Positions 7,486 to 12,991 of a stretch of 12,991 nt of DNA are shown here, piece by piece. The notes beneath the pieces were generated by a model, which saw only the letters and a list, made by a program, of their open reading frames with translations, searched no databases and was not told the origin of the DNA. This DNA is from an uncultured candidate division Zixibacteria bacterium (lineage in GTDB: Bacteria; Zixibacteria; MSB-5A5; GN15; FEB-12): NCBI GenBank assembly GCA_913009765.1, contig CAJVYT010000078.1, forward strand, positions 1 to 12,991, written 5' to 3'. Made by a program: the position numbers and the translations under genes. Each line of letters begins with the position of its first letter. Positions within the stretch are counted from its first letter, which is position 1.

Positions 7486-7505
7486 AGTTCAGGTATGCTT
7501 GAATT
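7486..7505. repeat. Decayed second copy of the 7426-7445 palindrome
   Basis: AGTTCAGGTATGCTTGAATT aligns without gaps to the 20-nt palindrome 60 nt to the left. The seven differences are all G-to-A or C-to-T. It still folds using G-T pairs. It lies 18 nt past the glyS stop and on the minus strand is followed by TTTTAA, so it may serve as a weak terminator for glyS. Confidence 0.45.
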
Positions 7506-7523
7506 TACTTAATTTTATCTATT

Positions 7524-8864
7524 CTATTCGTTTACCTGTTTGTCCAAAAATTCTACTATCTCGGCGGTTTTCATCCGAGTTTGTTCCATAGTGTCTCTAT
7601 CGCGGACAGTCATAGTATCATCTTCCAAAGTCTGACCGTCGATTGTTATACAGAATGGACATCCTGCCTCATCCATACGAGCATAACGCCGTCCAACCGC
7701 ACCGGAAACATCGTAGAATACTTTGAATTTTTTATTTAAGACATCGTAGACTTTTTCAGCATACTCCGGCATTCCGTTTTTTTTGACAAGAGGAAGTATC
7801 GCTGCTTTTATCGGTGCAATCTTTGGAGAGAGTCTCAAGAACACCCGTTTTTCACCTTTGATTTCAACTTCATCGTATGCATCGACTAAGAGAGTCAAAA
7901 GAGTTCTGTCGCATCCTGCTGATGTTTCAATAATGTACGGGATAAATTTTTCTTCAAAGCGTTCGTCAAAATAACGCATATCTTTTTTGGTTGCTTCCAT
8001 GTGACGAGATAAATCAAAATCTGTACGGTTATGCACACCCTCAAGCTCCTGCCACCCGAACGGATACTCATATTCAATATCATAAGCAGCTTTGGCATAA
8101 TGAGCCAGTTCATCGGCACCGTGTTCGTGCCAGCGGAGTTTATCCATATTGATACCGAGACCTTTGTAGAATGCAAAGCGTTGTTCACGCCAGTATTCGA
8201 ACCATTTATCGTCTTCAGACGGGTGGATAAAGAACTGCATTTCCATCTGTTCAAACTCGCGGGTACGGAAAATAAAGTTGCCCGGAGTAATTTCATTACG
8301 GAATGCTTTTCCAATTTGTGCTATTCCAAACGGAATTTTTTGTCGGGAAGAATTTTTCACATTTAAGAAATTGACATAAATACCCTGGGCAGTTTCGGGA
8401 CGCATATAAATGACATTGGAACTGTCTTCAACCGGTCCCATAAATGTTTTAAACATCAGGTTAAACTGTTTGATTTCTGTCAGTTCACAGCCATTTTCAA
8501 TTGGAGATTTAGATGGCTTGTTGGGGCATCTGGCTTCATCAAGTTTGTCTGCTCGAAAACGTGCCTTACAGGTTTTGCAGTCAACCATCGGGTCATTGAA
8601 CAGTTCGACATGTCCCGATGTTTCCCAGACTTTTGGATGCATAAGAATAGCAGCATCAAGACCTTCAATATCTCTGCGGCGGATAGTCATTTCATTCCAC
8701 CAATGATTTTTGAGATTTCGTTTGAGTTCAGAGCCGAGTGGTCCGTAATCCCAACAGGAGATAAGACCACCGTATATTTCAGATGATGGGAAAATATATC
8801 CACGCCGTTTGCACAGCGATACTATTTTTTCCATAGTGTCATTTTTATTTTTCTCTTTTGCCAT
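7524..8864 (-). CDS. glyS: Glycyl-tRNA synthetase, single-chain homodimeric type
   Basis: This 446-residue class II aminoacyl-tRNA synthetase joins glycine to tRNA-Gly in the cytoplasm. It is the single-polypeptide dimeric type, not the split alpha/beta bacterial type. Visible signatures are CWDYGPLGSELKRN (37-50), RPETAQGIYVNF (155-166), class II motif 2 FRNEITPG with FRTREFEQMEMQFF (188-212), and motif 3 ETSAGCDRTLL (313-323). An insertion with Cys96, Cys99, Cys113 and Cys126 is a possible metal site. The C-terminal anticodon-binding domain (about 343-440) includes GRRYARMDEAGCPFC. Length is normal for the family. It is the last gene of an FtsB-like/recO/glyS operon, 8 nt after recO. The AAGG ribosome-binding site overlaps the recO stop codon. 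No frameshift or missing motif is seen. Confidence 0.97.
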   Translation of the reverse strand: MAKEKNKNDTMEKIVSLCKRRGYIFPSSEIYGGLISCWDYGPLGSELKRNLKNHWWNEMTIRRRDIEGLDAAILMHPKVWETSGHVELFNDPMVDCKTCKARFRADKLDEARCPNKPSKSPIENGCELTEIKQFNLMFKTFMGPVEDSSNVIYMRPETAQGIYVNFLNVKNSSRQKIPFGIAQIGKAFRNEITPGNFIFRTREFEQMEMQFFIHPSEDDKWFEYWREQRFAFYKGLGINMDKLRWHEHGADELAHYAKAAYDIEYEYPFGWQELEGVHNRTDFDLSRHMEATKKDMRYFDERFEEKFIPYIIETSAGCDRTLLTLLVDAYDEVEIKGEKRVFLRLSPKIAPIKAAILPLVKKNGMPEYAEKVYDVLNKKFKVFYDVSGAVGRRYARMDEAGCPFCITIDGQTLEDDTMTVRDRDTMEQTRMKTAEIVEFLDKQVNE

Positions 8865-8870
8865 GATAAA

Positions 8871-8874
8871 CCTT
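8871..8874 (-). promoter_or_regulatory. glyS ribosome-binding site overlapping the recO stop codon
   Basis: On the minus strand the recO stop TAA (8875-8873) runs into AAGG (8874-8871), which lies 6 nt before the glyS ATG. The arrangement suggests that translation of glyS is coupled to termination of recO. Confidence 0.6.
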
Positions 8875-9658
8875 ATGTATTGTTGCTGTTTTTTAACTTT
8901 TCTATAAACGCCAAAGATTTCAATCTGCAGTCCATCTGTGTTTGCGTACTGATAAATCTCGTTAATGCCTCTTGTAAAAGCGTCACTTTTGATAAACCTA
9001 TCGGAACAGTTGCTGCTTCTTGTAACGAGGCTGTTTGTAACGCCGAAAATATTTTAAACATCTCAGGCGAAAGGCTAATATAATAATCTCCCGGTTTTTG
9101 GCAAGTACTGCAAACAGAACCGCCATTATCTGCCCCAAACAAAATTGGAAATTGTCCGTCTGTTTTTATCTCTTTATTGCAGACTATACAGTATGAAATA
9201 GAGGGGTGGTAGCCGAGTTGGGAAAGAAGTCTTAAAAAAAAAGCAATAAAAAGTGCAGGGATATACTGTTTTTCAACGGTATCAATAAATTGAAGATAGT
9301 TTATGTAATATGTAAATAATTGACGGTGCGGTTCTTCTTCGGAGAGAAGCATCTCAATCAGTTCTGCCGCTGCCGAGGCGTAGGCTAATCGTCCGAGAGT
9401 GCCGTCCTTTTCAAATGAGAACGCCTCAAGAATTTCAATATCTGAAATATAACCCGTAGATTCTTTTTCAGAGTTGTAAAAGGTTAATTCAAGTGGGGCA
9501 AAAGGCATAATTCGACCCCTTTTGGATTTAATCGACCTGCCGCCTTTGTCAAAAAGGGCGATTTTGCCATATTTTTTTGAAAAAAATATTACTGTACGGG
9601 AAGATTCAGACCAATTATATGCTTTTAAAACGATTGCGTCGGATTTTTCAAGTGACAT
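8873..9658 (-). CDS. recO: DNA repair protein RecO
   Basis: This 261-residue protein matches RecO, which works with RecR (and RecF) to load RecA onto SSB-coated single-stranded DNA during recombinational repair and to anneal complementary strands. The N-terminal OB-fold (about 1-80) opens with SDAIVLKAYNWSESSRTVIFFSKKYG and continues with the basic stretch KGGRSIKSKRG. The helical C-terminal part carries a four-cysteine zinc site: Cys157 and Cys160 in YCIVCNK, Cys183 and Cys186 in CSTC. The length is typical. The start lies 5 nt after the stop of the FtsB-like gene and has no good ribosome-binding site of its own, only GGGG about 12 nt upstream, so translational coupling to the preceding gene is likely. 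It is followed by glyS. A recO-glycyl-tRNA synthetase neighbourhood is also familiar from Firmicutes. Confidence 0.94.
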   Translation of the reverse strand: MSLEKSDAIVLKAYNWSESSRTVIFFSKKYGKIALFDKGGRSIKSKRGRIMPFAPLELTFYNSEKESTGYISDIEILEAFSFEKDGTLGRLAYASAAAELIEMLLSEEEPHRQLFTYYINYLQFIDTVEKQYIPALFIAFFLRLLSQLGYHPSISYCIVCNKEIKTDGQFPILFGADNGGSVCSTCQKPGDYYISLSPEMFKIFSALQTASLQEAATVPIGLSKVTLLQEALTRFISTQTQMDCRLKSLAFIEKLKNSNNT

Positions 9659-9663
9659 GAGAA

Positions 9664-10029
9664 TTACTGACCCCGATAACGGTAGATTGTCTCTCCGGGG
9701 TAGACCATATGATAACGGGTGCGGGCGATATATTCGATATAATCTTTATCATGTAAAAGAAAGCTTCTCATCTGCTGACCGTCGACCAATTTGACAAATT
9801 CCTGACGGTTCATATCAATCAATGTATTCTTTTTAAGTTTTAAAGTGACAATTCGTTTTATACCATAGGTCGGGCTTAAAAGAGAGTAAATAAAAAACAG
9901 ACCGATAACACAAAACCCATATTGTATGAATTTTCTTTTGATTCTCTTATCTGCTGTTGAAATTTTTTTTAAGAAATTATCAGCAATCGGTGTGAATATC
10001 GATTTACTTTTTTTGATTCTCCTTGGCAT
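9664..10029 (-). CDS. FtsB/DivIC-like septum formation initiator protein
   Basis: Starting from the ATG at 10029 the product has 121 residues. It has a basic cytoplasmic N-terminus (MPRRIKKSKS), one membrane segment (about residues 34-53, FIQYGFCVIGLFFIYSLLS), and an extracytoplasmic part with a short coiled-coil-like stretch. It ends in the family signature DYIEYIARTRYHMVYPGE followed by TIYR. FtsB/DivIC proteins join the FtsL-FtsQ (DivIB) complex that activates septal peptidoglycan synthesis at division. The N-terminal cytoplasmic part is longer than in E. coli FtsB and more like DivIC. A TTG codon at 10047 would add six residues but has no ribosome-binding site. The ATG has a weak GAAG upstream. 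It is the first gene of the operon with recO and glyS. Confidence 0.8.
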   Translation of the reverse strand: MPRRIKKSKSIFTPIADNFLKKISTADKRIKRKFIQYGFCVIGLFFIYSLLSPTYGIKRIVTLKLKKNTLIDMNRQEFVKLVDGQQMRSFLLHDKDYIEYIARTRYHMVYPGETIYRYRGQ

Positions 10030-10220
10030 AACTTCAATAAATTTCAATTTAACATGAAAGCAACTAAAACCTGTTTTTTAAGACAGATTTCTTTGAATTT
10101 TTGAAAAATATCTGAGATATACATAAATACACTATAAATTCTAACTGCTTATTGTTTAAGTCTTTTTCCTTTATTTCCGATACAATTAGTAGAAAAACAA
10201 TTGAATTATTCGAAGGATAT
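10030..10220. promoter_or_regulatory. Divergent promoter region between the FtsB-like and MshEN/PATAN genes
   Basis: This 191-bp AT-rich gap must hold the promoters of the minus-strand operon and of the plus-strand regulator. TTGAAA at 10101 is a possible plus-strand -35, but I see no well-spaced good -10 with it, so no specific promoter is called. An in-frame TTG at 10152 lies inside it and is rejected as the start of the plus-strand gene. Confidence 0.35.
10212..10217 (+). promoter_or_regulatory. Shine-Dalgarno site GAAGGA that decides the start at 10221
   Basis: GAAGGA ends 3 nt before ATG at 10221. The upstream in-frame TTG at 10152 has no such site. The MshEN-type domain also begins right after this ATG, so the shorter 716-residue product is preferred. 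Confidence 0.65.
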
Positions 10221-12371
10221 ATGGCTCAAAGCAAAAATAAATTACGATTAGACCAAATCTTGATGTATGAAGGGCTTATAAACGAAGAACAGGTAAAAAA
10301 AGCTCTCAAAGACCAAAAAGAATCAGGCGGAAAATTTGGTTCTCAGCTTTTGTATAATCGGTTTATTGATGAAACCGCACTTATAAGAGCTTTGGCAAAA
10401 CAGCTCAACTGTAAAGCTGTTGTATTAACAAATCTTGCTATTCCTGAGATTATCCTCAAACTGATTCCTCCAAAATTCGCTGTTGCCCGCAAGGTAATTC
10501 CATTTTCGTATGATGTTGAGAATGATATTATCAAATTTGCCTGTGAAGATCCTACTGATGATGAGTTAAAGCGGGAGTTACAGTTCGTAACAAAAAATCA
10601 AAAGATAGAATTATATCTTGCTGCCGATTTAGTGTTAAACACTTCAATTGCCAAATATTATCTTGATTATGATATTGGAAATCTCGATAACTATTTGTTG
10701 GAATTACCAAAAGTTTATGATGAATATCTTCAAAAACAGTTAATTTTAGAAAAATCAGGTGGTATTGTACATACGGAAACAAAAGAAATAATTCTTTTAG
10801 TCTCCGATGACCTGGCGGTAAAACAACTTCTGGTAAAATTATTTGAATCTGACGGGTTCAAAGTTATCACCAAAGAATCTGCCGATGATGCAATTCAAAT
10901 TCTTGGGCAGGAACAATTTCATTCGGTTTATATCTCAGACAGAGTTGTAGGTGACTATATTGATTTAATTGACAGATTAAGAAAGAATTCTCCAAAAACA
11001 AAAGTACGCTACTATGACTCGGTGACATCTCTATTTTTAGGTGAATCAGAAATTGAAACTGAAACTGAATTACTTATACATAATTTAGATCTCTTTACTT
11101 CGCTTCTTGTTGAAAAAGAAAATTTGGAGTATAACCATAATTCAATAGTAGGACAGTATGTAAAAAAACTTTGTGCCAAAATAAGTTTACCTCAAAAAGA
11201 TAGATTAGCTATAATAAATGCTGCGTATCTACATGATATATCCAAATACTTCTACCCACTTGAAAAAAATGAAAATGAAGACGAAAATATCCGTTCCCAA
11301 ATTACAAAAACTGTCAAACTGTTAAGCTCTTTAAATTATTCTCCGGTAATTATTGAAATGCTTAAATCAATGTATATTGATTTACAAAAAAAATATACTA
11401 AACGGTTACCTATCGAGGTACTCGGAGGCAATATTATCACTATTTGTGATTTGTTCTGTCAACATATTAATATCAAAGAACGTTTGTCGTTTGACAAATT
11501 TGACTTAATTCAAACAAAAATAAAAGACCTTACCGGTGATCTTTTTTTAGAAGAAGTTGCTCATTCCTTTATTGAAATGATTAAAGATGAAATCATGTCA
11601 GACACACAAGAATCACAATACAGCCAAACAATGATTTTCTATACAAACGAAGAAATAGTTACAAAATTAGAAGACAGACTTAAATTAGAGCATTTTAGAA
11701 TACTGACGACCGACTCATCATCTTCAATGATAGAACTATATAAACGCAGTAAACCGGATTTTATTCTTTTGTGTTTAGATTGTTCCGTAGATGAGATTAA
11801 AAACCATGTAACAAAACTTGATACTCTCGGGCTGAATTTTAAAGATACTACAACCTTTATTTTGGCTCAAACCGATTCAGCAGCACAACTGTCATCGTTG
11901 TTTACTTTAGGAATTGAAGATATTATTTCTTTGGATGGAAATCTTGAGTTTCTCATCGCAAAGATGAAAAAAATTCAGTCAGAATTTGAAACGAATTCAA
12001 AAGATAAAGATATACCGGAACTTACGAAAAACACTCACGGTTTGTTAGCAGATATTGATATAATTGACCTTATTCAAATGATGGGTGGAAGTAACCGGAC
12101 TGCAAAACTTACTGTTTTAGAAGATTCTGATACCGATTCAGAATTACTGATATATTTTGGCAATGGAAAAATTACGTATGCTTCTTTCCAAGAGAAAAAT
12201 GGTGCCGATGCGGTTTATCATTCTATTGGGTGGAAACAAGGAAGCTGGCAGATTGAAACTATAAACATATCTGAGTTGCCGACTCCAAATAATGAACTTC
12301 CAAATGAATCTATTCTGATGGAAGGCTGTCGTTTGCTTGATGAAACAAAACGAGTACAGCAGAATGCTTAA
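10221..12371 (+). CDS. Multidomain regulator: MshEN - receiver - degenerate HD-GYP-like - receiver - PATAN (DUF4388)
   Basis: The product from ATG 10221 has 716 residues and no membrane segment. Residues 9-32 and 39-61 are two tandem copies of the MshEN cyclic-di-GMP motif, RLGxxLxxxGxxxxxxLxxxLxxQ. The first departs at Gly-to-Asp11 and Leu-to-Val25. The second has Phe39 for Leu and Arg47 for the second Gly. A receiver-like domain follows (about 188-275) with acidic Asp196-Asp197 and a candidate phosphoacceptor Asp240. Residues 307-457 resemble an HD-GYP domain: His306 and LHDISK with His338-Asp339 are kept, but the HHExxDGxGYP signature is absent. A second receiver-like domain (about 468-584) lacks a clear phosphorylation site. 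A PATAN/DUF4388 domain ends the chain (604-712). The likely role is a cytoplasmic regulator sensing cyclic di-GMP or phosphorylation and passing this on by protein contacts, perhaps for surface motility or polarity. The start at TTG 10152 (739 residues) is the alternative. Confidence 0.82.
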   Translation: MAQSKNKLRLDQILMYEGLINEEQVKKALKDQKESGGKFGSQLLYNRFIDETALIRALAKQLNCKAVVLTNLAIPEIILKLIPPKFAVARKVIPFSYDVENDIIKFACEDPTDDELKRELQFVTKNQKIELYLAADLVLNTSIAKYYLDYDIGNLDNYLLELPKVYDEYLQKQLILEKSGGIVHTETKEIILLVSDDLAVKQLLVKLFESDGFKVITKESADDAIQILGQEQFHSVYISDRVVGDYIDLIDRLRKNSPKTKVRYYDSVTSLFLGESEIETETELLIHNLDLFTSLLVEKENLEYNHNSIVGQYVKKLCAKISLPQKDRLAIINAAYLHDISKYFYPLEKNENEDENIRSQITKTVKLLSSLNYSPVIIEMLKSMYIDLQKKYTKRLPIEVLGGNIITICDLFCQHINIKERLSFDKFDLIQTKIKDLTGDLFLEEVAHSFIEMIKDEIMSDTQESQYSQTMIFYTNEEIVTKLEDRLKLEHFRILTTDSSSSMIELYKRSKPDFILLCLDCSVDEIKNHVTKLDTLGLNFKDTTTFILAQTDSAAQLSSLFTLGIEDIISLDGNLEFLIAKMKKIQSEFETNSKDKDIPELTKNTHGLLADIDIIDLIQMMGGSNRTAKLTVLEDSDTDSELLIYFGNGKITYASFQEKNGADAVYHSIGWKQGSWQIETINISELPTPNNELPNESILMEGCRLLDETKRVQQNA

Positions 12372-12991
12372 CTGTTTACCTCTTTAACTAAAACCTTAAT
12401 TTTATCTTTTTGTTTTTCTCTTGTTTTGAGAGGTATCTTATTTACATAGTTCATAAATCTGCGAGCAGTCTTTTTGGCATCGACCGTATTGTTATTTTTT
12501 ATATTTGCTTCATATATTTGATATTCACATTCAACAATATTAAAATAATTTTTAGGGTTTGCCGTTAGTCTTTCAAATAAAAATTGGTATGTCTCAATAG
12601 CTTTGTCAAACTGTTCAGATTGATAATAAATTTGAGCCAATGCCCACAAAAAGGTTGTTCCCTCCGGATATTTTTGATACATCGTTTGAGCAATAACTGC
12701 TGCGGTATCAAACTGTTTTTTATCTATATAGATCCAAATCAGCGACGACCAAGCAGCATCAGCTGAGATTTCAGAAGAGTCGATAGTAAGATACAACTCA
12801 TCAATTCCTTTTCGCCTGTCGTCATTAAAAATATGAAGTGACCGTAAGAATCCGGCTTTTGCGGATTTCCAATAGTGGTACATTCCTAAACCGCCATAGA
12901 GATCATACACCGAACTGTCATAGTTCAAACCTTTTTGATATGCTGATTTTGCCTTAAAACCATTTTTAAGAGCTGATGTCATTGAACCAAA
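12368..12991 (-). CDS. TPR-repeat protein, N-terminus cut by the window edge
   Basis: The frame stays open to the right edge (208 complete codons including the stop), so the first Met visible (complement of 12980-12982) need not be the start. The visible part is helical and TPR-like: a segment AYQKGLNYDSSVYDLYGGLG, then GMYHYWKS, and clear TPR units such as AAWSSLIWIYIDKKQFDTAA and FLWALAQIYYQSEQFDKAIE. This pattern resembles a family of exported TPR proteins common in FCB-group genomes, whose function is unknown. TPR units normally mediate protein-protein contacts. Whether it has a signal peptide cannot be seen. Its stop codon overlaps the stop of the convergent regulator gene. The C-terminus is basic (KTREKQKDKIKVLVKEV). 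Confidence 0.8.
   Translation of the reverse strand, partial: FGSMTSALKNGFKAKSAYQKGLNYDSSVYDLYGGLGMYHYWKSAKAGFLRSLHIFNDDRRKGIDELYLTIDSSEISADAAWSSLIWIYIDKKQFDTAAVIAQTMYQKYPEGTTFLWALAQIYYQSEQFDKAIETYQFLFERLTANPKNYFNIVECEYQIYEANIKNNNTVDAKKTARRFMNYVNKIPLKTREKQKDKIKVLVKEVNS

Noticed and set aside
10030..10047. TTG start adding six residues to the FtsB-like protein
   Set aside because: It has no ribosome-binding site, and the ATG at 10029 gives a typical basic N-terminus (MPRRIKKSKS).
10152..10220. In-frame TTG start adding 23 residues to the multidomain regulator
   Set aside because: No ribosome-binding site precedes the TTG, while GAAGGA precedes the ATG at 10221 and the MshEN-type domain begins just after it.
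1..12991. Defence system, prophage, integron, CRISPR array or insertion sequence
   Set aside because: No repeat-spacer pattern, transposase, integrase, nuclease or toxin-antitoxin pair was seen. The genes are housekeeping, envelope and signalling types.

Overview
This window looks like the start of a metagenomic contig from an AT-rich, uncultured Gram-negative-type bacterium. The best clue to its identity is the C-terminal dockerin-like module of the secreted protein at 4790-7342. It has paired repeats of the type 'NVNGD...NISDLIFLIAYMF...PPC', a style I associate with candidate phylum Zixibacteria and related FCB-side lineages. The carboxypeptidase-regulatory/TonB-plug/VWA protein, the single-chain glycyl-tRNA synthetase, the PATAN-domain regulator and the TPR family fit that placement, but it remains an inference. 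The first 25 bases are not genomic: they match the 3' end of an Illumina TruSeq adapter.

Left half (26-7520), envelope and secreted proteins. A small secreted protein with an internal duplication (167-748, minus) sits above a strong hairpin terminator. A lipoprotein esterase of the polyhydroxybutyrate-depolymerase/feruloyl-esterase-like family follows (1209-2222, minus). Next is a large exported VWA protein (2468-4537, minus) whose N-terminus combines a carboxypeptidase-regulatory-like domain with a TonB-receptor plug-like segment but has no beta-barrel. Divergent from it is an 850-residue Asp-box beta-propeller protein (4790-7342, plus) ending in two dockerin-like repeats. Its downstream region holds two hairpins, a palindromic repetitive element and a second, transition-decayed copy of that palindrome.

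Right half (7524-12991), housekeeping and regulation. A compact minus-strand operon reads FtsB/DivIC-like cell-division protein (9664-10029), then recO (8873-9658), then glyS (7524-8864), with gaps of 5 and 8 nt. The recO stop codon is part of the glyS ribosome-binding site. Divergent from it is a 716-residue multidomain regulator (10221-12371, plus): an MshEN-type N-terminus with two near-canonical cyclic-di-GMP-binding motifs, a receiver-like domain, a degenerate HD-GYP-like domain without the GYP signature, a second receiver-like domain and a C-terminal PATAN (DUF4388) domain. It converges on a TPR-repeat protein (12368-12991, minus) cut by the window edge, and the two stop codons overlap.

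I see no tRNA, rRNA, CRISPR array, transposase or phage gene, and no defence-like cassette. The most unusual items are the multidomain cyclic-di-GMP-type regulator, the plug-VWA fusion and the decaying palindrome pair.
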